Shown in pieces: positions 25,656 to 35,976 of a stretch of 64,000 nucleotides of DNA (its first letter is position 1; each line of letters begins with the position of its first letter). The stretch lies in contig NZ_AP024597.1 of the NCBI RefSeq assembly GCF_019704315.1, positions 2,294,001-2,358,000 of the forward strand, given 5' to 3'. Both the position numbers and the translations under genes were made by a program. Below the pieces are notes generated by a model that saw only the letters and a list, made by a program, of their open reading frames with translations, was not told the DNA's origin and searched no databases. The DNA is from Stygiolobus caldivivus. GTDB lineage: Archaea; Thermoproteota; Thermoprotei_A; Sulfolobales; Sulfolobaceae.

Positions 25656-26408
25656 TAATATCATCAGCAAGTCCCTGGCCCAAATAGTGAAGACCTTCTC
25701 TTTAGGTAGATCAGTAAACCCGTAAGGGTGGAGGACTCTCGATAGATTAGCATATATCTTGAGGAGAGAGTTGGGTTTTTTACCTACTGTCTCACAAGCA
25801 AGTGCTATTAATGCACTCGCCTTAGGCATGGCTAACGTGAAATATTTAGCCTCTTGTTTACAGTACTTGCAGCTTATTTCATTTTTAGCTTTCTTTTTCT
25901 TCATTCCCAGCTCTTTATATAGCTCATGAACTGAGATGGAATAATCTTCCCATTTTAGGTGTTTTTCACATACCGGTCTGCCTGCAAAATATATAGTAAT
26001 ACCATTAACATCCCTGCTCCCGCTGAACTTCCTTATTCTGGTCAGGGCTTCTCCTCCTGACCTAATTATAAACCCTTCATCTACCAGTTTATGCCACTCC
26101 CTCTTCTCTAATGCCTTCCTATAGGCTTCAGTGGTATTTTTTACAAAAACTGATAAAGATGCCCTCTCCACTAAAAAACGGTTGTTCTCCTCTGCTGAAT
26201 GGAGGTAGCCCAATACTGCGTTCTTATACCCCGCCTTCATTGCGATTATCATGTCCTGCCCGAATAATACGTCCTTTAGCTTCTCTCCTTCTTCAACGAT
26301 TATCTTCTTCATTAACTTTCTAAACGAATCATCAGAAGGCGGAGCTTTGCTTATTGCCTCTATTGTGCCCGAAGTGTTCTTAAGAAATTTAAGAATCGCC
26401 TTATCCAC
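25515..26408 (-). CDS. hypothetical protein with a small zinc-site motif
   Basis: 297 residues beginning with GTG. Largely helical. A CxxC pair ([10 protein letters not shown]) plus an upstream Cys-His (PVCEKHLKW) could bind zinc. The region [27 protein letters not shown] is helical and conserved-looking. No family recognised. The last ~47 residues are antisense to the racemase-family gene and are Ser/Gly/Lys-rich, unlike the rest, so the natural end may be earlier in homologues and the tail here an extension by loss of a stop. Confidence 0.6.
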   Translation of the reverse strand: MDKAILKFLKNTSGTIEAISKAPPSDDSFRKLMKKIIVEEGEKLKDVLFGQDMIIAMKAGYKNAVLGYLHSAEENNRFLVERASLSVFVKNTTEAYRKALEKREWHKLVDEGFIIRSGGEALTRIRKFSGSRDVNGITIYFAGRPVCEKHLKWEDYSISVHELYKELGMKKKKAKNEISCKYCKQEAKYFTLAMPKASALIALACETVGKKPNSLLKIYANLSRVLHPYGFTDLPKEKVFTIWARDLLMILLEINQLLFPCDFKHSSRGSNNGKSAFHFLKYRKGREDGTSDVDGVS

Positions 26409-26460
26409 GCAGATATTGTGAAAACACAGTTTATAACTTTTTCAACAGTTGTTAATAGTA

Positions 26461-27132
26461 ATGATAGTAATAGGACATAGAGGGTCACCAGCATACGAGC
26501 CTGAAAATACCCTACGCTCATTTAAGAAGGCTATAGAACTAGGTGCAAACGGGATTGAGATGGACGTCAGGAGGACTAAGGACGGTAAGTTGGTTATAAT
26601 CCACGACGAAGAAGTAGATAGGACTACTAACGGGAAAGGAAAAGTAAGTGAGTATAGTTTTGAAGAGTTACGTAAATTAGACGCAGGTAATGGTGAAAAG
26701 ATACCTACTTTAGAGGAGGTCTTGACTCAAGTTGAAGCGGAATACTACCTCGTTGAAATAAAGGAAGAAGGTTACGAAGAGCAGATATATGAAGAAGTCC
26801 AAAGGAATAAAAAACTAGACCAAGTAGTATTTGTCTCATTTTCGTTCAACTCTTTGTTAAGGCTAAAAGGCAAGGGTAAGAACCTCGGTTTAATCTTCAC
26901 TTCGTTTAAACCGCCCTTAGATGAAGCTAGAAAGTCAGGTGTAAATTATATGTTACCCGTCTATTCTGTTATTAACCGACTTACGGTAGGAAGCATGAAG
27001 GGGTTTACAATACTTACGTGGACTGTAAATGACATACGTATTCTAGAGAAAGTGATCGGATACGGTGTCGACGGTATAATAACTGATAGACCGGACATTA
27101 TGAGTGAGTTAAAGCGGGTATTGAAGCACTAA
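26461..27132 (+). CDS. glycerophosphodiester phosphodiesterase
   Basis: 223 residues of the GDPD TIM-barrel. Catalytic and metal residues are seen in IGHRGSPAYEPENT, the Glu-Met-Asp motif (GIEMDVRRTKDG) and the acid/base IHDE; the end is GVDGIITDRPD. It releases glycerol-3-phosphate from phospholipid head groups; in archaea the natural ester may be glycerol-1-phosphate based. ATG 26461 is preferred over TTG 26449 because TTTATAAC lies about 27 bases upstream. Confidence 0.88.
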   Translation: MIVIGHRGSPAYEPENTLRSFKKAIELGANGIEMDVRRTKDGKLVIIHDEEVDRTTNGKGKVSEYSFEELRKLDAGNGEKIPTLEEVLTQVEAEYYLVEIKEEGYEEQIYEEVQRNKKLDQVVFVSFSFNSLLRLKGKGKNLGLIFTSFKPPLDEARKSGVNYMLPVYSVINRLTVGSMKGFTILTWTVNDIRILEKVIGYGVDGIITDRPDIMSELKRVLKH

Positions 27133-27180
27133 ACTTTTTATAGAGACAACTTTAAAAGCGAATACACGAATACTCCTATC

Positions 27181-28161
27181 GTGGGACTGTTCAAGAAGAA
27201 CTCTAATAAAAGCGTTGATAAGAAGGGGGAACAGGTTAAAATACTCTTTACCAGTGACATCCACGGTTCTGATATCGTATTCAGGAAATTCTTAAATGCA
27301 GGGCTCCAATTTAAAGTTGACGCGTTCATAATAGGCGGAGACCTAGCCGGGAAAGCACTCTATGCAATAGTAGACCTAGGTAATGGCAAATACAAGATTG
27401 AAGGGAGGGAGATAGGTAAAGAAGGATTATCACAAGTTACAGAAGAAATAAGGAAAAAGGGAGAGTATTATACTATAGTGAGCGAAAAAGAATACGAGGA
27501 AATGCAATATGACAAGGAACTAGTAAACCAAAAGTTCAGGGAAGCGATGGAAAACGTAGTTAGAGGATGGATAAAGATAGCCGAGGAAAAACTTAAGGGG
27601 ACTAACATACCCGTATACGTAAATCTGGGGAATGACGACCCAGAGTATTTGTTCGCGGTTATTGAAGAGTCAGAAATAATGCGTAAATGTGAAGGGGATA
27701 TAATAGAAATAGGAGACCATGAAATGATATCTTACGGTTATGTAAACCCTACACCTTGGCACACACCGAGAGAAAAGGACGAGGATACTCTTTATAGGAA
27801 CCTGAAAGAGATGGCTGATAAGGTTAGGGATCAAAGTAGAGCTATTTACAACCTGCATGCGCCCCCATATAATACACACCTAGATAATGCACCGTTACTC
27901 GACCAGAATTTAAAACCGGTCGTTAAGGGGGGAGAAATAGTATTTACCCATGTCGGGTCGACAAGTGTAAGGAGGATAATAGAAGAATATCAGCCTTTAG
28001 TAGGCCTCCATGGACATATACACGAGTCTAAGGGATTTGATAAGCTAGGGAGGACAATGATCTTTAATCCCGGAAGTGAGTATAGTGAAGGAATCCTTCA
28101 CTCACTGTATCTGGTCTTAGAGGGGGATAAAGTAAAAACATACATGTTTAGGCAAGGTTGA
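27181..28161 (+). CDS. metallophosphoesterase
   Basis: 326 residues of the calcineurin-like fold. Metal motifs: [24 protein letters not shown] (Asn-Asp of GNHD replaced by GNDD), YNLHAPPYN, and HGHIHESKG at the end. The substrate is unknown. It begins with GTG; CTTTAAAA about 26 bases upstream is a plausible TATA box. It follows the GDPD gene by 48 bases, which suggests a shared phosphodiester theme. The 3' end overlaps a convergent gene by 14 bases. Confidence 0.82.
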   Translation: MGLFKKNSNKSVDKKGEQVKILFTSDIHGSDIVFRKFLNAGLQFKVDAFIIGGDLAGKALYAIVDLGNGKYKIEGREIGKEGLSQVTEEIRKKGEYYTIVSEKEYEEMQYDKELVNQKFREAMENVVRGWIKIAEEKLKGTNIPVYVNLGNDDPEYLFAVIEESEIMRKCEGDIIEIGDHEMISYGYVNPTPWHTPREKDEDTLYRNLKEMADKVRDQSRAIYNLHAPPYNTHLDNAPLLDQNLKPVVKGGEIVFTHVGSTSVRRIIEEYQPLVGLHGHIHESKGFDKLGRTMIFNPGSEYSEGILHSLYLVLEGDKVKTYMFRQG

Positions 28162-28684
28162 TGAGATAAGGGGAGAGAACTTTTCTCAAATTTTCCGTAA
28201 ATGTCATGTGTACAGTCTCTATCCTCTTTTTCACCTTTTCTTCCTTCCTCCTCTCTAAGAAACTTTCAGCATAATATATCACTAAACTTAAAGACAGTCC
28301 ACTCTTACCTTCACGGTAGTCAATTAACCTAAAAGATACTTCATACAGTATAGAGCCGTCATAGAGCACATACGTTAATACACCAGGCAATATTCGAGGA
28401 CCTTCTATCTTCAAAGCTAATGATTTCTTTAACGTTACTCCCAACATCCTGCGCAGCGCAGGGAAAGGAACAACATACATACCGTCATCGACTTTATGTA
28501 ACCCGAGCAAAGTAGCTATAAAGTCTTTTTCTCTCAATTCTTCCCCTAAGGAGTCTAAAGGAATATTTAAGATATAGAGCTCTGAGAAGACTAAATTCTT
28601 TATCCTTTTCCCCTTGTTCTTCTCCTTAAATAGCCTTACTGACTCAAACTGCAAAGAATCAATATCCATATTTATATTTCTCAT
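28148..28684 (-). CDS. hypothetical protein
   Basis: 178 residues, soluble, mixed alpha/beta, with a basic helix near the C-terminus ([17 protein letters not shown]). No recognised family, no membrane segments and no metal motifs. ATG start. Monocistronic by appearance, with 14 bases of 3' overlap with the phosphoesterase gene. Confidence 0.5.
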   Translation of the reverse strand: MRNINMDIDSLQFESVRLFKEKNKGKRIKNLVFSELYILNIPLDSLGEELREKDFIATLLGLHKVDDGMYVVPFPALRRMLGVTLKKSLALKIEGPRILPGVLTYVLYDGSILYEVSFRLIDYREGKSGLSLSLVIYYAESFLERRKEEKVKKRIETVHMTFTENLRKVLSPYLINLA

Positions 28685-28775
28685 TCCGTCATTATAAAAA
28701 TAGAAGTAGAATTTCTGTGATTTTTAGTAACTGTTATAACGCTTAACATAGACATGAATAAAACACCGCTCACTC

Positions 28776-30056
28776 TTACCACGCTTTTGATATATTTATT
28801 TTCTCTAGGTATAAATACGGCGAGAGCGTAGGTATAGGGGCGTCCCACCACTTTACGCTATATGCGTCCCTACCTATTGCTTTCACGCTCTTTAACATAT
28901 TGGGGAAGGAATCAGAGATCCTAACCCTCCCGGCGACCCCTACAGGTTTACCTTCACGGTAAACGACTACTGCGTCCCTACCTACAGTAGAGAACGTGCC
29001 TTCATAATAGTTCTGAAACCTTGTATACCAGTTATTGTTTATAAACAACACGTTTTCGCTGCTCGCTAGTAACGACTCAACAGTATAGTCACCCGGCCTC
29101 ACTTCGAAAGCATACGCAATAGGGTAGACCAGCCCAGCATTACCAGTACTCCTTTCTTTGAACAGTTCAGCTAATTCATTATTATAAAGGAGTGAATTAA
29201 AAATGCCTTCCCTTATAATGTCCTTATCTATAGTAAACGTAGCCTCATCGTCAAACTCAGCTACCCTAGCCTTCCTAGGGATTTCAGATATAGTTAAAAT
29301 ATCACTACCTACTTTTTCTCCCTTTTTAAACTTGGCAAAAAAGGAAGACCCAGTTAGTACACTAAATGCTGATGCAAAATCAGCAAAATATGACATAAAA
29401 TTAGCTACAACCAAAGGAGACAATACCACGTCATACTTACCATCGTCCACTCTGACTTTCCCAGTTACCGATGCCAGCTCATTAGCCCTCTTCAACGCGT
29501 TATCGAACTCCTTTAAAGAGTCTGAGTAAAACGCCCATTGCCCGCTATATTCGTTATTAAAAGACCTGACATAACCATCAGCCCTTACCCTTACCTCTTC
29601 TCCCCTAAACCCCTTACTGGTAAGTAAATTAGTTTTAACCTCATATACATTTACGATCCCAGAGCTCGGAAACTCGGACTTTGATAAGGACGAATCAATA
29701 GAAGCTATATCTAGGTCTTGGATCATCCTCTCCAGTTCTATGTTGTCTTCTCTCACCTTTATTTCAGAGTCGTTTTCTGTAATGAGGGGTACAATGTCAC
29801 TTTCAACTGTATAACTAAAACCGTCTTCAACACTCCTAATAACCTTGCTTAAATCGTCTGTCCCGGACAGGCTAAATGAGTAGAATTTTTTACCTTTGAT
29901 TACAGTAATGAAATAGTTAGACTCATAGATTTTTTGTACTTCAGCCACTTCCCCTAACACAAACTTTATTACGGCTTTCTTTACCGATACCTTCTTAGCA
30001 ATTACATGTTCGAAATTCTTTAAACCTTCTAATATCTTCTCTAACTCTTGACTCAT
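28776..30056 (-). CDS. tldE: TldE/PmbA-like protease partner
   Basis: 426 residues, the second half of the TldD/TldE heterodimer that degrades unfolded peptides. The N-terminal SFSLSGTDDLSKVIRSVEDG and the core VVANFMSYFADFASAFSVLTG match the family. It lacks the HExxxH metal motif found in TldD, as expected. It ends PIPTLSPYLYLEKI, the usual C-terminus. Its start overlaps the tldD stop by four bases, so expression is coupled and equimolar. Confidence 0.88.
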   Translation of the reverse strand: MSQELEKILEGLKNFEHVIAKKVSVKKAVIKFVLGEVAEVQKIYESNYFITVIKGKKFYSFSLSGTDDLSKVIRSVEDGFSYTVESDIVPLITENDSEIKVREDNIELERMIQDLDIASIDSSLSKSEFPSSGIVNVYEVKTNLLTSKGFRGEEVRVRADGYVRSFNNEYSGQWAFYSDSLKEFDNALKRANELASVTGKVRVDDGKYDVVLSPLVVANFMSYFADFASAFSVLTGSSFFAKFKKGEKVGSDILTISEIPRKARVAEFDDEATFTIDKDIIREGIFNSLLYNNELAELFKERSTGNAGLVYPIAYAFEVRPGDYTVESLLASSENVLFINNNWYTRFQNYYEGTFSTVGRDAVVVYREGKPVGVAGRVRISDSFPNMLKSVKAIGRDAYSVKWWDAPIPTLSPYLYLEKINISKAW

Positions 30057-31435
30057 TCTCCCCTCACCTTTACCATAAGGTTCCTGGCCCTCATATTAGG
30101 GCCCCCGAACCAGACCGGGATCCCTTGGTCTGGGTCACCTTTACCACAAGTACCACTATAGAAGGAAAGAGTGTTGTCAACGGCGTCAACCGAAGATAAT
30201 AGCTCAAATGTGGTAGTCTCTAAGACAGGGAAGAGGAGGGGGTCACCAATTTCCCCATCCTTAATCTCGTATGCCTCAAGGCCCACATACCTTTCTCCTA
30301 TCCTTAAGTCATCTATATTCCATTCCATATAGGACTTCAGGTATACTCCGTCCTTAACGTCTTCTACTAACTCGTCAAATGTATAATCACCGGGCTTGAA
30401 AAACGTATTTGACATCCTTACCAAGGGTTCTCTATCATAAGCAGAAGCCCTAGCTGAGCCGTTACTCTCAACACCGAACTTATAAGCAGAAAACCTGTCT
30501 TGCAACAGTTCATTAATCACCCCTTCCTTTATGAGGTACTTGGGCTTCGCTTTTACACCCTCGTCGTCTATCAGATAATAACCAGAGCCCCCGTAAATAG
30601 TGGGGTCGTCTATTACCGTTATACTTTCACTACCTATCTTTTCTCCAAAGTTCCTACCTACAAGGTAACTCAGTCCAGCTTGTGCACCTTCCCTACCTAA
30701 GACCCTATCAGCCTCAAAAGGATGCCCCACAGACTCATGGACTATTATCCCAGCTAATTGGTTACTCAAAATAACGTCTTTCCTCCCCGGGGTCACTGAC
30801 TTTCCTTTCTCCAACACCTTATCGACCGATACTAACGTGTCCAGCAAAAACTTCTCTAGTTCCCAGTTTTTAACTAGTTCAAACCCTCCGCTCCCGCCAA
30901 AGTCACCATTAGAAATGGTCGCCGACCTATCCCCGTTCTTCAAGGTTATTGAAAAGTAGAGGTTTATCCTAGGGATTATTCCGCTCACTTTACTACCGTC
31001 TTCAAAGAGTATTTCCTTCTCTTCGCGGGACTCGGTATAATAGAAATTAGCGGAGATAACTTTCGACTTAAGAGCGTCAGCCCCGTAAACAGACTTAGAC
31101 AATTCTTCTAGTAACCTCACCTTTTCTTCTGTTGTGACGCTTTCCAGCTTTATTTTCTCTTGTATCGAAAAGTCCCCCTTCTCTCTCTTACTTTCAATGA
31201 CCCCCTTTTCCCAGCTCCTGAAAGAGACCTTCTTTAGCTCAATACTGTTAGGGTCAGGGGAGGAAAAAAACAACAAATGAGAGCCATCAAATACCCTTAC
31301 ACTATACCCTTTCTTAAACCAACTATAGACCCCGGCGGGCTTACCGTTAACTACCATTATATTCAGGTATGAGTTAGAATGATGACGTAACTCTATATAT
31401 CTAAACTCCGAGAACTTACGTAAAAGTTCTTCCAT
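30053..31435 (-). CDS. tldD: TldD zinc metalloprotease
   Basis: 460 residues from ATG 31435; the open frame extends to a TTG at 31456, but a TTTTTAG block about 26 bases before the ATG supports the shorter form. The metal motif IIVHESVGHPFEADR (HExxxH) is present. So is the nearby GSGYYLIDDEG, and the C-terminal CGKGDPDQGIPVWFGGP region provides the remaining ligand. It acts with TldE as a broad exopeptidase-like protease of the cytoplasm. Confidence 0.92.
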   Translation of the reverse strand: MEELLRKFSEFRYIELRHHSNSYLNIMVVNGKPAGVYSWFKKGYSVRVFDGSHLLFFSSPDPNSIELKKVSFRSWEKGVIESKREKGDFSIQEKIKLESVTTEEKVRLLEELSKSVYGADALKSKVISANFYYTESREEKEILFEDGSKVSGIIPRINLYFSITLKNGDRSATISNGDFGGSGGFELVKNWELEKFLLDTLVSVDKVLEKGKSVTPGRKDVILSNQLAGIIVHESVGHPFEADRVLGREGAQAGLSYLVGRNFGEKIGSESITVIDDPTIYGGSGYYLIDDEGVKAKPKYLIKEGVINELLQDRFSAYKFGVESNGSARASAYDREPLVRMSNTFFKPGDYTFDELVEDVKDGVYLKSYMEWNIDDLRIGERYVGLEAYEIKDGEIGDPLLFPVLETTTFELLSSVDAVDNTLSFYSGTCGKGDPDQGIPVWFGGPNMRARNLMVKVRGE

Positions 31436-31534
31436 GCGTATAAAAGAGCTTCCCAAGCTAAAAATGATGTGGATAACAAAAAGGTACTCACTTTCACGTA
31501 AGGGGTAGTTACATGTATAAATTAGTGGTCTCGT

Positions 31535-33094
31535 TCACTTCTTTTTCTCTCCACCTTCTTTTTCCTCTTCCTTAACTTCAGCCTTTTCCCCTCCTGTGGC
31601 AGATTCGGGAAGAGTAGCCAAAAGTTCTGAGTATGCTACCTCTCCGTGGAACGCGTAATCCCCTACAGCGAGTTCAGTAGGCTTAGCCTGCAACGGTATA
31701 AATAACCCTATTAGTTTTAGTAGACCTAAAGTTATTGCAAAGTCATAGACGAAGACTACAGCAGCAGCTAGTGCTTGTATCTCCAGTTGGTACCAGTTTC
31801 CGTAAAGTGCTCCTCTTAAGCCGGAGTCTATATACTGAGTGACATTAGGGTCAGCGAACACACCGGTAAGTAGACCTCCTACTATACCAGCAATACCGTG
31901 AGTGGAGAATACACCTAATGTATCATCAACCTTTAATTTAGGCTCAAACTTGTATAAAGATAGCCATGGGATAGTACCGGACGCTATTCCTATTAGTATG
32001 GCCTCCCAACCGTTCACATAACCTGCTGCTGGAGTTATTGCTACTAACCCGGTTATTGCACCAGAAGTAGCACCTACCAGCGTAGGTTTCTTGAAGAATG
32101 CCATATCCATTAACATCCATGCTATAGCACTAGCTGCTGTAGCTATATTAGTGTTCAATACCGCTATTGCAGCGTCTATAGTAGCTCCGCCCGGGTCACC
32201 GCCGTTAAACCCGTCCCAACCCAACCATATGAGCCCTGCACCGGCAAGGACTAGCGGTAAACTGTGGGCCTCGAGTTTCCTTTCGCTAGCCAACCTCGGG
32301 CCTACAGCCAGCGCTGCAGCCAAGGCACCTACACCCGCATCTACATGTATTACGTATCCTCCGCTGAAGTCTACAGCTCCTAATTGGTTCAACCAACCCC
32401 CAGCGAATAACCAGTAAGCTACCGGGCTGTAAACTAACAGAGACCAAAGCGGTACGAATATCATCCATGCCTTAAAGTTCATCCTCTCTAGGACTCCCCC
32501 GGCAAGTAGTACTGGCGTGATCGCGGCAAACACGAACTGGAAGAATATATATGTAGATGTAGGTATATCAACTGCGCTTGGCCCTGGGCCATAGATTGTC
32601 TGGTGTGCCTCATAACTACCTAGCCATGCGGGTAACGGGTAGCCCAATATACCATAACTCGTATTATTAATATTTATGTGAATAAACGCGGGATAACCGA
32701 AACCCGCATTATACCCAGCAATCATCCAGACAATCAATACTGCTGCAAAAGCATAGAATACCATTAAGGCTGAGTTAACAGCGTACTTTTTCTTAGAGAG
32801 ACCTGCATAATATAATGCCACACCGGGTACGCTTTGTAGACCTACAAAAGTAGCTGCTGTGAGCATCCACGCATTGCTCCCAGTATCGAGCCAAGACGGC
32901 ACGGCGGCAGATGGGTAATCTGCAGTGTGGTTTTCTAATGCTAAAATGGACTGGTTTAACGATTGAATATCGGATGTTATATTAGTTGTTTGTGCTGCAG
33001 TTAAATGTGAAAAAGCAATTACAAAAATTACTATACTCAACGTTATTGTTAGCTTAATTAAGCTTTTTCCATTTAACGAGATCTTTTTAGGCAT
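31535..33094 (-). CDS. amt: ammonium transporter (Amt family)
   Basis: 519 residues from ATG 33094. A cleavable-looking N-terminal hydrophobic segment and an external stretch precede the eleven-helix Amt core: [65 protein letters not shown] (key fragments: [20 protein letters not shown] with the paired pore histidines). The charged C-terminal tail ends [10 protein letters not shown]. It conducts ammonia/ammonium. No GlnK gene adjoins. An upstream AATTTAAG block is the probable TATA box. Confidence 0.93.
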   Translation of the reverse strand: MPKKISLNGKSLIKLTITLSIVIFVIAFSHLTAAQTTNITSDIQSLNQSILALENHTADYPSAAVPSWLDTGSNAWMLTAATFVGLQSVPGVALYYAGLSKKKYAVNSALMVFYAFAAVLIVWMIAGYNAGFGYPAFIHININNTSYGILGYPLPAWLGSYEAHQTIYGPGPSAVDIPTSTYIFFQFVFAAITPVLLAGGVLERMNFKAWMIFVPLWSLLVYSPVAYWLFAGGWLNQLGAVDFSGGYVIHVDAGVGALAAALAVGPRLASERKLEAHSLPLVLAGAGLIWLGWDGFNGGDPGGATIDAAIAVLNTNIATAASAIAWMLMDMAFFKKPTLVGATSGAITGLVAITPAAGYVNGWEAILIGIASGTIPWLSLYKFEPKLKVDDTLGVFSTHGIAGIVGGLLTGVFADPNVTQYIDSGLRGALYGNWYQLEIQALAAAVVFVYDFAITLGLLKLIGLFIPLQAKPTELAVGDYAFHGEVAYSELLATLPESATGGEKAEVKEEEKEGGEKKK

Positions 33095-33344
33095 CAAAAG
33101 TTATTAAACTTAAATTGGTTTTAAGCATTTCTCAGATTTGCACTTAAAGTTTTTAATTTTTTATCGTTAAATAAGAAAACAGTTAAGGGATTCTCAATTA
33201 TAAAATAACCCCCGTATATGAATATTTTTTATTTCAAATGTACTATCTAAAAATATTCAGGTTGAAAAATTTAAACACCACAATACTCACTCTAAAGTCG
33301 AAGGGATAGTAACCAATATAATCATGTGAAAATACACTTATACT

Positions 33345-33878
33345 ATGCAAAAAATATACACTGGACGATATGTGAACGTACCGTTACTTGTCCAAGAGAT
33401 AAATAACATGTTCCTAAGTGAAGGGTGGGAGAGCCAGATCCAACAACTGAGTATGGGAATGATGCAACCGGGTATGCCACAGTATTTTGACTATGAAATA
33501 AGGGCTATGAAGAAAGGACACATGCACCATGTGGAAACAGTAATTGTTAGGGTAAAGGGTATGCCAAATGACTTTACAGTAATAGTTGAGGAAGAACACA
33601 TTGGACCTTTAGGTAGAGAACTTATCAATAGGAGACTGTTCGGAAATATCGATAAACAGATAACTGATGGGCTATTCGATATGCAAATGCCTATGGGAGG
33701 GCAGATGGGGATGTCCACAGGTATGCAACAGCCTATGGCACCACAAATGATGGGACAACCAGCACCCCAAGCCCCAATGCCCCCTGCACAAGCAGGCCAA
33801 GTAAGGTGCCCCCAGTGCGGTAATATGAACCCGCCCGGGGCTAAGTTCTGCCTTAACTGCGGAGCCAAACTAATGTAA
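33345..33878 (+). CDS. zinc-ribbon protein with an AADRA-family-like N-terminal domain
   Basis: 177 residues. An N-terminal alpha/beta domain (residues 1-105; VNVPLLVQEINNMFLSEGW, then DYEIRAMKKGHMHHVE) is followed by a Met/Gln/Pro-rich linker and a C-terminal zinc ribbon, CPQCG(10)CLNCG. The N-terminal part is arranged like the genes at 43717-44295 and 63305-63694 (helix, strand, basic MKKG or KKEG turn, strand), though identity is low. The function is unknown; the linker suggests a flexible adaptor. ATG start. Confidence 0.65.
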   Translation: MQKIYTGRYVNVPLLVQEINNMFLSEGWESQIQQLSMGMMQPGMPQYFDYEIRAMKKGHMHHVETVIVRVKGMPNDFTVIVEEEHIGPLGRELINRRLFGNIDKQITDGLFDMQMPMGGQMGMSTGMQQPMAPQMMGQPAPQAPMPPAQAGQVRCPQCGNMNPPGAKFCLNCGAKLM

Positions 33879-33993
33879 GTGTAGGAAAGGAAAAAAGAAT
33901 TTTTAAGCTATATTTTTCCGATCAATCCCAAGTATCGAATAAAGTTTTTCTCCATTCCGGTTAGGAAAGCCGTGAGTAAAGTAAAAAATGTTT

Positions 33994-34080
33994 TCACGAC
34001 TTGTACCCGCAGTTCATGCAGGACTTGGCGTTGGGCAGGTTTTAAGTACCGCAGTCGGGACACAAGGACAGTAAGTATTG
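33994..34080 (-). pseudogene. zinc-ribbon remnant in frame after the stop of the upstream gene
   Basis: Reading past the TAA of the next gene (34081-34083), the same frame gives LCPDCGT, a second in-frame TAA (34042-34044), then NLPNAKSCMNCGYKS and a stop. The two CxxC pairs with the usual spacing are a zinc ribbon like that at the end of the rightward neighbour. The ribbon is thus cut from its gene by two nonsense codons. Confidence 0.5.
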
Positions 34081-34764
34081 TTACGAATTCCCTACCAATA
34101 TGAACCACACGCTGCTGACCTGCGCGGTATTGCCCAACTCTCTATTTACTGTGATCTGTACTTGGTACATATTGTCACCTATTTTTTGCACAAAAGCCGT
34201 TAGATAGAATGACGATTCGAAAAAGCCTACAGACGAAAACGACACCTTGTACGTTTTACCTTCGTAAGTCACTAGATAGTTGTAAATTGTTCCGCCCGTG
34301 TAGGTTATCGACTTGTTCATCGGCAAACTTTGGACTACTATGCCATCAACACTAGTTCTTTCCGGCGCGAAGCTCAGATTGGACTCAGCGTCGTAGATGT
34401 GTACGACTACGTACCTATAAACCGTGTGGTTTACGGACAAAGTAGTCCCATTTATAATCGTAGCATTCATTATGAGCATTTTGGAGAAGTTATCAATTGA
34501 GATATAAGAAGTATCGTTCTTCTCTAGCGCATCCAGGTAGATGTCTTTAGCTTCTTCTATAATTTTCTTCAATTCGCCTTCAGTTATAGTAGTATTTGTG
34601 CTAACATTATCATTATTAATATTAATATTAGTAGTAGCTGCATGGGTACTTGCGGCTTGTCCTTCATGGTTTGAGACGTTAAAAACAGTAAAGTATAGAG
34701 CAGTAAAAGCAGCGAGGGCGATAATAACGATGAAAAACGAGAGAAGGAGCTTATTGTAAGTCAT
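34081..34764 (-). CDS. membrane-anchored or secreted hypothetical protein
   Basis: 227 residues from ATG 34764. One N-terminal membrane segment (about residues 3-26) is followed by a Ser/Thr/Asn-rich stretch and a beta-rich external domain with many N-glycosylation sites (NTT, NDT, NHT). The start is chosen for a GGTGGT ribosome site 5 bases upstream and the signal-like MTYNKLLLSFF. The open frame reaches 34806. It may originally have ended in the zinc ribbon now lying beyond its stop. No family recognised. Confidence 0.6.
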   Translation of the reverse strand: MTYNKLLLSFFIVIIALAAFTALYFTVFNVSNHEGQAASTHAATTNININNDNVSTNTTITEGELKKIIEEAKDIYLDALEKNDTSYISIDNFSKMLIMNATIINGTTLSVNHTVYRYVVVHIYDAESNLSFAPERTSVDGIVVQSLPMNKSITYTGGTIYNYLVTYEGKTYKVSFSSVGFFESSFYLTAFVQKIGDNMYQVQITVNRELGNTAQVSSVWFILVGNS

Positions 34765-35014
34765 CGTGACCACCAAATTGAGGGCTAGTTGAACCTGCAG
34801 ATACATACTGTTTTAGACCTTGGTGATAGCCTAGCGATGTTTGATAAAAATATCCTTTTGAAGAAATGGATGTCCATATATCTATTGGGCATTGAAGGTC
34901 TTCGGGTAACGATAGAGGAGTTCTAGCGATAATAAAGAAGTTATAGATTTTTTGCGTAACATGGCTGGGGTTAGGGCTTCTTATCCCATATTGCCAAGGT
35001 TTATCTGAGCACAT
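34751..35014 (-). CDS. hypothetical protein, possibly a fragment
   Basis: 87 residues beginning with ATG. A TATA-like TTATAAC lies about 32 bases upstream. The sequence (YGIRSPNPSHVTQKIYN, GYFYQTSLGYHQGLKQYVSAG) reads like part of a larger soluble protein, but I recognise no family. It ends 14 bases inside the next gene and provides that gene's ribosome site, so it is probably translated with it. Confidence 0.4.
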   Translation of the reverse strand: MCSDKPWQYGIRSPNPSHVTQKIYNFFIIARTPLSLPEDLQCPIDIWTSISSKGYFYQTSLGYHQGLKQYVSAGSTSPQFGGHDDLQ

Positions 35015-35154
35015 AACGGATATCTAGTATTTGCTTCATGTTATAATTTATAAATCCTTTCCATATAATTACATATTGACATTTTTATTTTCTCTAGATA
35101 GATCCATATTCAGTACTTATTCGTGGTCTATATGATGCAGAAAATTATATCTGG

Positions 35155-35410
35155 GCTCGTTTGGCCTATGGAATTTTAATAGGCTTAGACGCAAAGTCTA
35201 GCACCGAACCATAGCGTGAAGCTCGTCGCTCCACTCCTTAGCTAGATAGCGGTTTGGGCAAGATACTCCAGTCAACGGCGTAATTGTAGTTTCCGCCTTC
35301 AAGTTAGCCCATACTCCGTCCCGTAACTCGTCCGCCTTGCACTCTGGCGCGTTGTTATCCTGACGTTCACGCCCTGGAAGCTCCTTTCCTATTAACGGCA
35401 TCCTAAACAC
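35155..35410 (-). mobile_element. possible IS200/IS605 (TnpB) relic, 3' end
   Basis: A 70-codon open fragment (35198-35410) starts abruptly and ends TAG; it reads DELRDGVWANLKAETTI and PLTGVSCPNRYLAKEW, the kind of tail seen at the ends of Sulfolobales TnpB proteins, though I cannot confirm this. Just beyond the stop on the same strand lie two hairpins, TAGAC-TTTGC-GTCTA and GCCTAT-N9-ATAGGC, as at the right ends of IS200/IS605 elements, where the TnpB guide RNA is made. No other part of a transposon is visible. Confidence 0.35.
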
Positions 35411-35565
35411 TTCTTTTTTTACCTTTCCCGAGATTATCTTAGGCTTAATCCTATTAAAAATTAGTAATTATTTTAAGTAAGGATAATTCTAATTTAGGCT
35501 AAACACTAACTAATAAACTTGCCTTTAGAGTAAGCTTAAATTGCGTGCTTGATATGAGCTTGTAA

Positions 35566-35976
35566 ATGAAAGGAGTAATTGTCGGAATAGTTGTGTTATT
35601 AATTGTAGTAGGAGCTTTATACTATCTATATACCAACGGTTATTTCTACACCGTGAATATTAACGGGGTTTACATAACATATCAAAATAACTTTCTAATT
35701 GAATCCATACAGACAAGTTATACCAATACGTCATTATCACTGCACGGAGGCGAAACATTTGTAATAACCCTTACAACGAAAGACAACGGTCTACTTCCAG
35801 TTAAGATAACCGGGATTAACGTATCTAAGCCCTTCAGTATTGTGAACACAGCACCATCTTTACCGGTTACGATAAGTCATGGTCAAAACATGACTTTTAC
35901 AATTACGGTCAAGGCACCAATGGAATCTTATACTGGCTCTCTACAAATTTATATAAATGGTACAAAAGTTTTATAA
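35566..35976 (+). CDS. membrane-anchored protein with an Ig-like external domain
   Basis: 136 residues. The N-terminal membrane segment VIVGIVVLLIVVGALYYLY is followed by an external beta domain with alternating strands (SLSLHGGETFVITLTTKD, GLLPVKITGINVSKPFS, GQNMTFTITVKAPM). N-glycosylation sites are frequent. The pattern is like archaeal pilin-like or surface beta-sandwich proteins; it is not a clear class III signal. Function unknown. ATG start. Confidence 0.6.
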   Translation: MKGVIVGIVVLLIVVGALYYLYTNGYFYTVNINGVYITYQNNFLIESIQTSYTNTSLSLHGGETFVITLTTKDNGLLPVKITGINVSKPFSIVNTAPSLPVTISHGQNMTFTITVKAPMESYTGSLQIYINGTKVL

